Origin: SAR324 cluster bacterium
Lineage (GTDB): Bacteria; SAR324; NAC60-12
Direction: 5' to 3'
DNA: 64,000 nt
Assembly (NCBI GenBank): GCA_028281495.1
Contig: JANQJU010000010.1
Coordinates: 62,001-126,000 of the forward strand
Positions 1 to 7,931 of the stretch are shown here, piece by piece. The notes beneath the pieces were generated by a model. It ran no database searches. It was not told the origin of the DNA and saw nothing but the letters and a program-made list of their open reading frames with translations. A program made the translations under genes and the position numbers. The first letter of the stretch is position 1; every line of letters starts with the position of its first letter.

Positions 1-497
1 CGGGCGAGCGTTTCAGGAATCAAAGAGACAGAAAATCGATCCGGTTCGACAGAAACAACCGTCAGGCTCACCCCGTCAATAGCGATCCACCCTTTCGGAA
101 CCAGATAGCGATTCCACTGCGGATCGTGTTGAATGAACACCTCTTGGTTGTTGGGAGAAGTTACAATGGATTGGATGGTTCCGATGGTATCGACATGCCC
201 ATTCACTTGATGTCCGCCAATTTCATCACCATATCGAAAAGAGCGCTCCATATTGACACGATCTCCGACTTGTAAACTCCCCAGGTTGCTGCGGTTCAGC
301 GACTCTTGAATGACATCAAAATCCACCAAGTCTTGTTCAATGGCTACAGCCGTTAAACAAACGCCATTGATCGCAACGCTGGCTCCAATTTCGAGTCCAT
401 TCGTCCACTGATTTAGGTCAACTTGCAAACGTAGGCCCCCTTCTAATTTTTCTATAGAAACGACCGAACACAATGCTTTTACAATACCTGTAAACAT
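1..497 (-). CDS. ribE: Riboflavin synthase alpha subunit, 3' end cut by window edge
   Basis: Catalyses dismutation of two 6,7-dimethyl-8-ribityllumazine molecules to riboflavin in the cytoplasm. The reading frame starts at the ATG at 495-497, preceded by a good GAGGAG site, and begins with the family hallmark MFTGIV. About 165 residues are visible before the left edge. They cover the first lumazine-binding barrel (with IGASVAINGVCLT) and most of the second (GWIAIDGVSLTVV), the internal duplication that defines the family. The usual length is about 200-220 residues, so 40 or so are missing. fxsA lies upstream on the same strand, but 105 bases separate them. The identification is secure; only the C-terminus is unseen. 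Confidence 0.93.
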   Translation of the reverse strand, partial: MFTGIVKALCSVVSIEKLEGGLRLQVDLNQWTNGLEIGASVAINGVCLTAVAIEQDLVDFDVIQESLNRSNLGSLQVGDRVNMERSFRYGDEIGGHQVNGHVDTIGTIQSIVTSPNNQEVFIQHDPQWNRYLVPKGWIAIDGVSLTVVSVEPDRFSVSLIPETLA

Positions 498-602
498 GAC
501 TCCTCAAATATTTCATTGTTAAACTATGTCAACTTGGAAAAGTGGAGCTTTTCTTAGATCTTTTGGAAGTGATTTCAAGTTGACGGAGAGTAAAAAAGAA
601 GC

Positions 603-974
603 TCAGAGTGAAAAATATTTTTTTAAATAATCTCGAATCGTATCAACACTCCACTGTCGGATGCTTGGAAAAATCAACGCGAATCCGAGCGCATCAGTAA
701 AAAGCCCGGGAATGAAGAGGGAGACACCACTTATCATTAAAAGTAAGGTATCCACCAATTCTTCAGTGGGCATACGGCGGTTTTGAATTTCCGACTCCAA
801 GAGGGTCCAAAGCGAAAAATCTTCGGTACGCATCAACCAGATTCCCAATGCTCCTGTAACGCCGCAAAGGACCAAGATGCTCACCAGCGAAACTTGGGAG
901 CTGAGCTGGAATAGAATCCACAGTTCGACTGAGGGAACGATTAAAAAAAATAGGAGTAAAAGTAGACCTTGCAT
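603..974 (-). CDS. fxsA: FxsA family inner-membrane protein
   Basis: A small membrane protein of 123 residues in the FxsA family, named for suppression of F-plasmid exclusion of phage T7; its cellular role is otherwise not well defined. The sequence shows an N-terminal hydrophobic segment, a second around residues 30-50, and the family-typical stretch around 80-95 with SGVSLFIPGLFTDALG. I place the start at the ATG at 972-974; a TTG one codon upstream is also in frame. No strong ribosome site is visible. It lies head-to-head with the HTH gene at 1066, leaving 91 bases for both promoters. Confidence 0.82.
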   Translation of the reverse strand: MQGLLLLLFFLIVPSVELWILFQLSSQVSLVSILVLCGVTGALGIWLMRTEDFSLWTLLESEIQNRRMPTEELVDTLLLMISGVSLFIPGLFTDALGFALIFPSIRQWSVDTIRDYLKKYFSL

Positions 975-1065
975 CAATTAAAACTTGTGCCCCAATTTTT
1001 GTTTTTGTTAGAATAGTAACTCATTGTTATTTTTAGCATAATTGCACCCTTACAATAAGGTTCGC

Positions 1066-1722
1066 ATGGCAACCTCAAACAAATCAACTCATTCTTCTAA
1101 AACCGAAGAAGCCCCGGAAAAAGAAAACAAGGATCTGCGTAAAGACGCTTCGATGATCCGGCTGCTCGCTGAGTTGACCGGAACTGCAATTAAAATTGCT
1201 ACCAAGACCGGGGAAGCTTCCATGAAAGTCGGCAAAGCTTTTTTGCCACCGGAACGAGCTTCCATGATGCAAGAGGCAGGCTCGTACCTGCGAGACCTAA
1301 GAGAAGTGGCAGGATTGACAGTCAAAGAACTCGGTGAAGCCATGGATCTTGCCGATGATTCGATCCTAACTGCGGTTGAGAATGGAACGGCTACCTTATC
1401 CTTTGAATTGATTTTGCGTTTAGCTGCCGTTTTAGCCCGACATGACCCGCTTCCCTTTGTGCTCAAATTCACACGTACCTACAATCCCGAAGTTTGGAAA
1501 GTTTTTGAGGTGTGGGGGATGGATCGTCTTCCGATCCAATTGGAACGGGAGCGCCAATTCATCAATATCTACCGCCAACATGATGCTGCACGAAAACTTT
1601 CCGAGGACGGTTTCCAACATGTCCTGCAATTCACACAGGCTGCCTTTGAGATGGCCTTACATTTCGTAGCGGAAACAGAAAATATAAATGAGGAAAAGGA
1701 AGATAAAACTGAAAAAGAATAA
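1066..1722 (+). CDS. XRE-type helix-turn-helix regulator
   Basis: A 218-residue protein with one recognisable DNA-binding unit. Residues roughly 74-128 form a Cro/CI-type helix-turn-helix (LRDLREVAGLTVKELGEAMD, then a second helix ending in ILRLAAVLA). The N-terminus is a charged low-complexity segment rich in Lys and Glu, and the C-terminus is again acidic and lysine-rich. The ATG at 1066 follows an AAGG ribosome site; an in-frame TTG lies 24 bases upstream. Target genes are unknown. The middle part (residues 130-200) is helical and may be a dimerisation or ligand domain, but I recognise nothing in it. It is divergent from fxsA. Confidence 0.7.
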   Translation: MATSNKSTHSSKTEEAPEKENKDLRKDASMIRLLAELTGTAIKIATKTGEASMKVGKAFLPPERASMMQEAGSYLRDLREVAGLTVKELGEAMDLADDSILTAVENGTATLSFELILRLAAVLARHDPLPFVLKFTRTYNPEVWKVFEVWGMDRLPIQLERERQFINIYRQHDAARKLSEDGFQHVLQFTQAAFEMALHFVAETENINEEKEDKTEKE

Positions 1723-1730
1723 AAGGGATA

Positions 1731-1992
1731 GCTAGAAAACATAACCCTAACCGAAGCCTGCTGATGTAACTTCGGTTAGGTCATGCCGAGAGGGGTATTA
1801 TGATGCGTCCATGCCTGAATAGGTAGAAGTATTATCGCTTCTTAGGTCGAACCCTATCGACCTTGGCTCATGAGGCGGGAAAACATTATGACCAAGGTCG
1901 ACAGCTTTTCTGAACGACAGGAGCGGAGACTGTCGTTGCGAAGAGGTTTCTAACTCAATAGAAGGAGAAATTAATGTTCAAATGTTGAACAT
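1731..1992 (+). ncRNA. Candidate structured non-coding RNA between HTH gene and rdgB
   Basis: The 369 bases between 1722 and 2092 hold no convincing gene but contain a row of strong perfect hairpins: 11 bp at 1746-1756/1770-1780; 5 bp at 1825-1829/1838-1842 inside ATAGG/CCTAT at 1819-1823/1852-1856; 10 bp at 1857-1866/1892-1901; and 8 bp at 1913-1920/1930-1937. The segments TAGAAA (1733-1738) and TTTCTA (1947-1952) could close the whole into one multibranched domain. A further 8 bp hairpin (1974-1981/1985-1992) follows, including a four-codon ORF behind an AAGGAG site. I tested it by eye against 6S, SRP, tmRNA, RNase P and c-di-GMP riboswitch signatures and found none. It may be an independent small RNA or a leader of rdgB. 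The strand is assumed from its neighbours. Confidence 0.42.
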
Positions 1993-2091
1993 CACTCTAA
2001 AGAGGTTTTTGCTTCTTGTCAATACTTTTTCAAAGAAAAACAAGCTTGTTTCAAATTGGTTATTTTTACCCTCTTCTAAGAAGTTAACCCT

Positions 2092-2637
2092 ATGAAATCA
2101 AAATTACTTTTTGTGACTTCCAATGAGAACAAATGCCGAGAGGTACAAGAAATTCTACAGTGCCCTATAAAAATGGTCGATGTGGATTTAGAAGAAGTTC
2201 AGACCACGGATCTGAACACATTGATCCGTCATAAGGCCAATCAAGCGTATGCACATGTACAGGTTCCCGTATTAGTCGAAGACACATCGTTATACTTTCA
2301 CGCATGGAATGGATTGCCTGGCCCCTTAATTAAATGGTTTCTGAAGAGCATGGGAACCGAAAACTTGGTGAAGGCTCTCTCTTCGTTTCAAAACAAGTCT
2401 GCCGAAGCTATTACATGTCTAGGATTTGCAGATGGGAACCAAGTTCATCTATTTGAAGGTAAGATTTCGGGTACTATCGTACCCCCCCGAGGTGAGAACG
2501 GGTTTGGTTGGGATACAATTTTTCAGCCAGATGGGTATGATTTGAGCTTTGCGGAAATGGCTTCCGAACAAAAGTCAGCCATTTCCATGCGAAAACAAGC
2601 GGTTGCTCAATTGGAAATTTTTTTAAGAGGTCGTTGA
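2092..2637 (+). CDS. rdgB: Non-canonical purine NTP pyrophosphatase (RdgB/HAM1 family)
   Basis: Hydrolyses ITP, dITP and XTP to monophosphates, keeping deaminated purines out of nucleic acids. The 181-residue protein carries the family signatures in order: FVTSNENK near the N-terminus (triphosphate grip), LVEDTSLYF (catalytic acid region), GPLIKWF, and GFGWDTIF. The usual C-terminal SHR motif reads ISMR here, so the histidine that normally stacks on the base is replaced by Met. Length is slightly below the typical 190-200. Its 3' end overlaps the convergent ispH gene by 15 bases. The fold assignment is firm; substrate preference may be altered by the SHR change. Confidence 0.9.
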   Translation: MKSKLLFVTSNENKCREVQEILQCPIKMVDVDLEEVQTTDLNTLIRHKANQAYAHVQVPVLVEDTSLYFHAWNGLPGPLIKWFLKSMGTENLVKALSSFQNKSAEAITCLGFADGNQVHLFEGKISGTIVPPRGENGFGWDTIFQPDGYDLSFAEMASEQKSAISMRKQAVAQLEIFLRGR

Positions 2638-3582
2638 GACTGTTGACGGCACGCGAAGCTCGGGGGGAAGGGCAAAAATGACATTTTCTTCCACGAGTGT
2701 GAGTTCGCGCACACGGCTTTGTGATGCAAGGCGACGAACGGTTTCCACAATTTCTTGTACAATGTCTTCGGGAGCCGAGGCACCGGCGGTCACACCAATT
2801 TGCTGACAATTCGAAAACCAATCCGTTTCGATTTCGTGGGCCGATTCGATGCGCTTTGCGGGGACTCCTGAAGCTTGTGCCACTTCTACCAAGCGCAACG
2901 TATTTGAGCTATTGGGCGCTCCTACCACCAAAATCAAATCCACTTCATGAGCCATTGCCTTGACTGCGTTTTGCCGGTTTTGGGTCGCGTAACAAATATC
3001 TTCTTTGGGAGGACCTTGGATTTGGGGAAACTTCTGTTTAAGCGCTTCCACTATGGCTGCTGTGTCGTCCAAAGAAAGCGTGGTTTGTGTCAAATAAGCG
3101 ACTTTTGAGGTATCGGGCACTTCCAAGGATTCCACTTCATTGACATCACTGACCACAACGATACGTTCGGGGGCTTCTCCCAAAGTGCCTTGAACTTCTA
3201 CATGTTCTCGATGTCCGATCAACACAATAGTATGACCTTTTTTCGCGTAGCGTTGGGCCTCTACATGGACTTTGGTAACTAAAGGACAGGTCGCGTCTAG
3301 CACTTGAAAACCACGCTGTTTGGCTTCTTCCCGGACAGCTGGAGAGACTCCATGGGCCGAAAAAATCACGCGTGAGCCTTCTGGAATAAGGTTCAGCTCT
3401 TCTACAAAAATGGCCCCTCGTTTTCGTAACCTTTCCACAACATGGGGGTTGTGCACGATTTCGTGCCTTACATAAATCGGCGGACCGTATAAATCGAGTG
3501 TGCGTTCTACAATTGTGATGGCACGATCCACACCAGCACAAAAGCCTCTTGGGCGGGCTAAAACAAGGTCTAACGTGTTCAT
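2623..3582 (-). CDS. ispH: 4-hydroxy-3-methylbut-2-enyl diphosphate reductase
   Basis: Last step of the MEP isoprenoid pathway: reductive dehydroxylation of HMBPP to IPP and DMAPP by an oxygen-sensitive iron-sulfur enzyme. The 319 residues include the three cluster cysteines at C15 (RGFCAGV), C99 (DATCPLV) and C197 (DICYATQ), and the substrate-binding stretches [16 protein letters not shown] and GAPNSSNT. Length matches the family (about 310-320). Start is the ATG at 3580-3582, with TATAAT-rich sequence just upstream on this strand. It converges on rdgB with a 15-base overlap, so the two messages are antisense at their ends. Confidence 0.96.
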   Translation of the reverse strand: MNTLDLVLARPRGFCAGVDRAITIVERTLDLYGPPIYVRHEIVHNPHVVERLRKRGAIFVEELNLIPEGSRVIFSAHGVSPAVREEAKQRGFQVLDATCPLVTKVHVEAQRYAKKGHTIVLIGHREHVEVQGTLGEAPERIVVVSDVNEVESLEVPDTSKVAYLTQTTLSLDDTAAIVEALKQKFPQIQGPPKEDICYATQNRQNAVKAMAHEVDLILVVGAPNSSNTLRLVEVAQASGVPAKRIESAHEIETDWFSNCQQIGVTAGASAPEDIVQEIVETVRRLASQSRVRELTLVEENVIFALPPELRVPSTVSTTS

Positions 3583-3743
3583 TATATTCTCTTATAATGT
3601 AAGGTTTGGAAGTTGCTAAATTTGGAAAGAAAATTATACAGAAAAGTCATTATTCCGATAGGGGGAAACATCAAAGCCTTAATTTTACTGGCTTTAAGAG
3701 TGATCTCTAGGTTGACCTAAAACTGAAAACTGGGCATGTTTGG

Positions 3744-3772
3744 TTGACACTAATTAGGCTTCACATTAACAA
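3744..3772 (+). promoter_or_regulatory. Candidate sigma-70-type promoter upstream of the secretin gene
   Basis: In the 320-base gap between ispH and the secretin gene I see a perfect TTGACA (3744-3749), a 17-base spacer and a poor -10 (TAACAA, 3767-3772). It would give a leader of about 125 bases. The rest of the gap is AT-rich and shows no gene. The -10 match is only three of six, so this is tentative. Confidence 0.28.
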
Positions 3773-3902
3773 GTCTACTTCAAAAATGCCATGAGCCAGC
3801 AGGGCTATGAAGGCTATGGAAGATCAACAATGATAGAGTATCTTTGCTTTTTATAAAGAGCGAACTTTATACAAGTAACCGTTTGATTTTTAGAGAGGAC
3901 TT

Positions 3903-6326
3903 ATGAAATCGATGAGGTTTTCTAGATCACTTGTCTTCATAGCGGGATGCCTTGCTGTTACTTTAATTTGGGGGAATCTATCGCAAGGTCGAGCAAATAT
4001 CTCAGCGATTTCTTGGACAACAAACCAATCGATTGACTTTGAAAAATGGGTCGTTTCTGGGACCCCATTTTCAGTGGGGTTGCAGCAATTCTTCGATCAA
4101 TATGCAGCTCAGCCAAACTCGTTCCAGATTGATCCGATTCTCTCGCAACAACTCTTTCCCAGTTACCTCAAAGCAACCACTCCCGAAGTGGCATTCCATT
4201 GGATGCTGAGCCATTACGAGCTTGCTTTAGTGCATTATGAGCAGGTTTGGAATGTGATTCCTCGAACAGAAGTCTGGCGACGTACCCCATATCGCAAGCA
4301 ACTTGCCGCCTCAGTTTCCGTGGATGCGATTCTTGAAGATCTATCGGTTGTGGGACAGATTCCCATCATCCGAGATCAAAAAGTATGGAGAGCGGTTATG
4401 GTTCACCGTAACTTTAAGTTTCTTTCTGTAGAAAAGGCAGTGAACGAACTTGCATTGCAGTTCGGGTGGTTTGTTGAATACGATGCGACTACACACACAT
4501 TGCAGATTATAGAAGAGCAGGCAATCGAGGTTCGTACGATTCCCCTGGCTCATATCAATCATTCTGAATTGAAAGACTTCCTCCAAAAATCCCGTCCGCT
4601 CTTGAGACAATTGCAGCGCCTCGAAATTTTTTATCCTTCTGAAAACACCGTGGTACTACGAGGACGCACCGTCGTATTGGACGCGATCATTCCTGTAATA
4701 ACCGATTTAGATCGGTCTCAACAGGCCGAGCCTGAGGTCACTCTGCCAACGATATTGACACCAGAAGTGATTTCCAACCAGAAGATTTCGCCTACCGAGA
4801 TGAAAGATGCTTCCAATATCAGGACCCCACTAGAACACAAAACTTCGCAAGCCAAGCAAGAAGATGAAACAAGCAGCTTTCAAAAAATTGAAAAAACAAC
4901 CGTTCCTCCAGCAGAAGTAACGGAGCCAATTTTAGAAACAGAGCGATCCGCAGTAGCAAGGCGATCCGCAGAAACAGATCGATCCGCAGAATCCGAACCA
5001 GCATTAGAAGAACCGTCAATAGAAGCAGACTCGACAATTGCCAGTCCACCCCACTTCGAGACAATTTTTTTGAAGGCAGCCTCTCTAAAGCAAGTGCAGC
5101 AGCACCTCTTCCCGGTTTTACAACAGGATTTAGAATTAACCCGTGATGTTCATATCCATTGGCAGAAAGACGTTTCTGAATCTTCCAAAAGCCCTTCCAT
5201 TGTATCCCTATATGGACCCGAAAAGAACGTGATCCGTTTGGTGGCGATGATTGATAAAATCGACCGGTCCTATGCTCAGTATCGACCAACTGAGATTCAA
5301 CGAATTCCTCTGAATTATTTGCACGTAGGTGAGAAACGATTTGTGAGTGATGGGGAAGCAGTCTCCGTTCCAGGGGTTGAAGTTGCTATACAAAACTTAT
5401 TGCAGCCTGCCAGTAATTTTGAAGACGAAGCGATTCCAAAAACTGAATTCCATATACTTGCGGATGTTTTGAACAATGCGTTGATTGTGCAGGGGGAACC
5501 CCAACAAATCGAGACCATGCAGCAAGTCTTAAAAACATGGGATCAACCCAATCCATTGATCCGTATTGAAGCCCATATCTTTGAAACGTCGGATGTGACC
5601 TCAAGACAGCTTGGTCTTCAGTTTCAAGGGCAGGGCATCGCACGTGGAGATGTCATCAGCAATCCAGCAGTCGAACCGTTTTCGGCAACCGCAATTTTCG
5701 GGCCTGTGGAAACAACCCGGGCATTTCAAGTAGATGCATTGTTGAGGCTGATGGAAACAGAAGGAAAAGGGAGGGTTTTGTCTCGCCCTGTAGTGGTCAC
5801 CACAAATAATATCGAAGCTGAAATGCGCAGTGGGGATATCATCAACGTGAAAGTAGTCGTAGAGGAAAAACCGACTCTAAAAGAGATCAAGACTGGAGTT
5901 ACCTTACGAGTAACTCCTCGATTGGTTGTGGATAGGCAAAGTGGCAAACCTGACTATAAAATTAGATTGAATATTTTTGCGGAAAGCAGTAGCCCCATCA
6001 CCGATGCTTTGACCGACGGTGTTCCCCAAATCAACAGCCAAAGTGCTCGAAGTGATGTGGTAGTTCGTGATGGGCAACCTTTCTTATTAGGTGGCTTGAT
6101 CCGGCAAAACTCTAGTCTGTCGACGCAAGGAGTTCCCCTTCTGCAAAATATTCCAGTGTTAGGTTACTTTTTTAAAACGGAAAACCAAAGCAAACGATTC
6201 AATCATATCATGGTTTTTGTCACTCCTACCTTGATTTCATTAGATCATGAGCAAAGTTTGCCCATAATCCCTGAACTAGAAAATGCGTCACAAATTGAGA
6301 CTTTTGGAAACACGAAGGATCGATAA
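3903..6326 (+). CDS. Secretin-family outer-membrane pore protein (PulD/PilQ-like)
   Basis: An 807-residue protein with a signal peptide (about residues 1-31) and a bacterial secretin core from about 540 to 790. The core ends with the family's gate/barrel signature around residue 742-752 (VPLLQNIPVLGYFF). Before it lie one or more N-domains, including a stretch with VLNNALIVQG typical of the secretin short domain, and a Glu/Ser/Thr-rich linker around 285-370. Secretins form multimeric rings in the outer membrane for type II secretion, type IV pili or phage export. No other secretion or pilus gene lies nearby, so which machine it serves cannot be told from here. Start ATG follows GAGAGGACTT. 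Confidence 0.88.
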   Translation: MKSMRFSRSLVFIAGCLAVTLIWGNLSQGRANISAISWTTNQSIDFEKWVVSGTPFSVGLQQFFDQYAAQPNSFQIDPILSQQLFPSYLKATTPEVAFHWMLSHYELALVHYEQVWNVIPRTEVWRRTPYRKQLAASVSVDAILEDLSVVGQIPIIRDQKVWRAVMVHRNFKFLSVEKAVNELALQFGWFVEYDATTHTLQIIEEQAIEVRTIPLAHINHSELKDFLQKSRPLLRQLQRLEIFYPSENTVVLRGRTVVLDAIIPVITDLDRSQQAEPEVTLPTILTPEVISNQKISPTEMKDASNIRTPLEHKTSQAKQEDETSSFQKIEKTTVPPAEVTEPILETERSAVARRSAETDRSAESEPALEEPSIEADSTIASPPHFETIFLKAASLKQVQQHLFPVLQQDLELTRDVHIHWQKDVSESSKSPSIVSLYGPEKNVIRLVAMIDKIDRSYAQYRPTEIQRIPLNYLHVGEKRFVSDGEAVSVPGVEVAIQNLLQPASNFEDEAIPKTEFHILADVLNNALIVQGEPQQIETMQQVLKTWDQPNPLIRIEAHIFETSDVTSRQLGLQFQGQGIARGDVISNPAVEPFSATAIFGPVETTRAFQVDALLRLMETEGKGRVLSRPVVVTTNNIEAEMRSGDIINVKVVVEEKPTLKEIKTGVTLRVTPRLVVDRQSGKPDYKIRLNIFAESSSPITDALTDGVPQINSQSARSDVVVRDGQPFLLGGLIRQNSSLSTQGVPLLQNIPVLGYFFKTENQSKRFNHIMVFVTPTLISLDHEQSLPIIPELENASQIETFGNTKDR
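4944..4997 (+). repeat. Three 18-base tandem repeats inside the secretin linker
   Basis: The 10-mer CGATCCGCAG recurs at 4944, 4962 and 4980, exactly 18 bases apart, so the reading frame is kept and the protein gains three six-residue units beginning Arg-Ser-Ala (followed by VAR, ETD and ESE). They sit in the flexible acidic linker, where copy number could vary without harming the fold. Confidence 0.75.
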
Positions 6327-6382
6327 TTTATCTTCTTTGAAGTCATAATCTATTTGAAACTATTTAAAACTTCCGAGAGCCA

Positions 6383-6940
6383 ATGCGAATCAAGGAAAAT
6401 CACAAGTTGAAAGGGGATATGCTGGAATTTGGGGATTGGAACAATCATCAATCAGAAATGATGACCTGGATCGTGGAGTCAAAGCCGTCAGAAGTTAGGG
6501 TTTGGTTGAAAGGGCCACTCAATGAAGACTTCGCTTATGCCGAATTAGCAGAGGAGTTACAAAAGTGTCGTCATTGCTTCTTAAGGCTAAACTTAAAGCA
6601 AGTACTTCGGGTCAACTCAACCGGAATTCGTGAGTGGTTTAATTTAATGCAAACCCTTTCTTGGCCGTCTTTGTTGATTTTGGAAGATTGTTCTCCCGCC
6701 TTCACTCAAGCCCTGACCCAAATCGAAGAAATGAGTCTTGGATGTTGGGTAGAGTCTTGTAATCTACCGGTCTGGTGCCCATCTTGTGAGCAAGAGTTTG
6801 AGCTAAAAATTGAGTTGACAACGCCCCTATTAAATCAGACAATCCAAATCCCTTGTCCAGATTGCTCCCAACAGTGCCGCCCGGATATAGAAGGGATTGT
6901 GCAAATAGTCAGACAACAGGCGAGTCGTCATGAGGATTAA
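6383..6940 (+). CDS. STAS-like domain protein with C-terminal zinc ribbon
   Basis: A 185-residue protein of two parts. Residues about 35-125 resemble a STAS (anti-sigma antagonist) fold, with FLRLNLKQVLRVNSTGIREW matching the typical beta-strand, loop and helix around the regulatory Ser/Thr. Residues about 131-165 carry two CxxC pairs (CPSC and CPDC), a zinc-ribbon pattern. It overlaps the following metallo-beta-lactamase-fold gene by 11 bases, so the two are very likely co-translated and functionally linked. The ATG at 6383 is used here; another ATG at 6419 has a stronger GGGG site but at short spacing. The STAS call is from pattern only; no close relative is known to me. Confidence 0.55.
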   Translation: MRIKENHKLKGDMLEFGDWNNHQSEMMTWIVESKPSEVRVWLKGPLNEDFAYAELAEELQKCRHCFLRLNLKQVLRVNSTGIREWFNLMQTLSWPSLLILEDCSPAFTQALTQIEEMSLGCWVESCNLPVWCPSCEQEFELKIELTTPLLNQTIQIPCPDCSQQCRPDIEGIVQIVRQQASRHED

Positions 6941-7889
6941 ACTCTATGGTGTTCGAGGCTCACTACCTTCAGGGCTAGTGGCAGATTCGGTGGAATCCAA
7001 AATCGAAAATGCCCTACGACTATTTGTCAGTCGCGGTCATTCCCGTCTAGAAGAAATCACTCCTTTCCTCAATTCTCTACCGTTTTATCAAAAGGGAACT
7101 TATGGCCCCTCAACTCCTTGTGTGGAAGTAAGTAGCGAGCAAGGTTCTGTCCTGTTTGACAGTGGCTCTGGAATACGTGTGTATGGGGTAAATAATTTTC
7201 GGACCCAAGATGAGTTTCATATTTTTCAAACTCATTTCCATTGGGATCATACTTGTGGGCTGCCATTTTTTGTTCCGATTTTCATTCCTAACAAGGTTCT
7301 TCATTTTTATGGGGTTCATAAGAACTTGCAAAAGCATATTGAAACGTTGTTCTCCGACCCCTATTTTCCAGTTTCTTATAAAGATCTTCCTTCGATTCAC
7401 CATTTCCATCAATTGAATAAATACGAGCCTGTCCAGCTTTATGGAATGAAGATCACTGCGTTCGAATTAGATCATCCAAATACTGCCTATGGGTATCACA
7501 TCGAATGCAATGGAAAACGTTTAGCCCTCTGTTTTGATACAGAATTCAAACGCATGAGCCGCCAGGATCTGGGAGATGATTTGCCGTATTATCAAAACGC
7601 CGATATGGTACTATTTGATGGGCAGTATACAATTTCCGAAGTACTGCAAAAGATCGATTGGGGGCATTGCACTGCAAAAGTTGGTGTAGACCTCTGTTTG
7701 CGAGAGAATATTAAAACCATGGTCATCATGAGTCATGACCCAAATTCTGATGACCAAAAAATTTATAGAATGTCATCGGATGTAAAAGCGTATTATGAGC
7801 TACATTACGAAGAGATGAAACGAGAAGAACCGGATATATCTCCGCTAGAAATTTTGGTGGGATATGAAGGAATGGAATTAGAACTATAA
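6930..7889 (+). CDS. Metallo-beta-lactamase-fold hydrolase
   Basis: A 319-residue member of the MBL superfamily. It opens with KLYGVRGSLPS, the start typical of the branch related to phosphodiesterases and RNase Z. The metal-binding motif THFHWDH lies near residue 101-107, a further ligand Asp is in LALCFDTEF, and a late histidine in MVIMSHDP. Its substrate cannot be predicted from sequence; relatives hydrolyse cyclic nucleotides, RNA or phosphonates. The start overlaps the STAS/zinc-ribbon gene by 11 bases, which suggests a joint role, perhaps in signalling. An aspartate-rich stretch (DADMVLFDGQY-like) is also in keeping with the family. Confidence 0.8.
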   Translation: MRIKLYGVRGSLPSGLVADSVESKIENALRLFVSRGHSRLEEITPFLNSLPFYQKGTYGPSTPCVEVSSEQGSVLFDSGSGIRVYGVNNFRTQDEFHIFQTHFHWDHTCGLPFFVPIFIPNKVLHFYGVHKNLQKHIETLFSDPYFPVSYKDLPSIHHFHQLNKYEPVQLYGMKITAFELDHPNTAYGYHIECNGKRLALCFDTEFKRMSRQDLGDDLPYYQNADMVLFDGQYTISEVLQKIDWGHCTAKVGVDLCLRENIKTMVIMSHDPNSDDQKIYRMSSDVKAYYELHYEEMKREEPDISPLEILVGYEGMELEL

Positions 7890-7931
7890 TTTTGTTTGGA
7901 AGCAGAATCATCCAACAAATATGGGGGAACT

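Noticed and set aside
1089..1472. 127-residue minus-strand frame inside the HTH gene
   Set aside because: It is a shadow of the plus-strand gene, which has the clear helix-turn-helix pattern.
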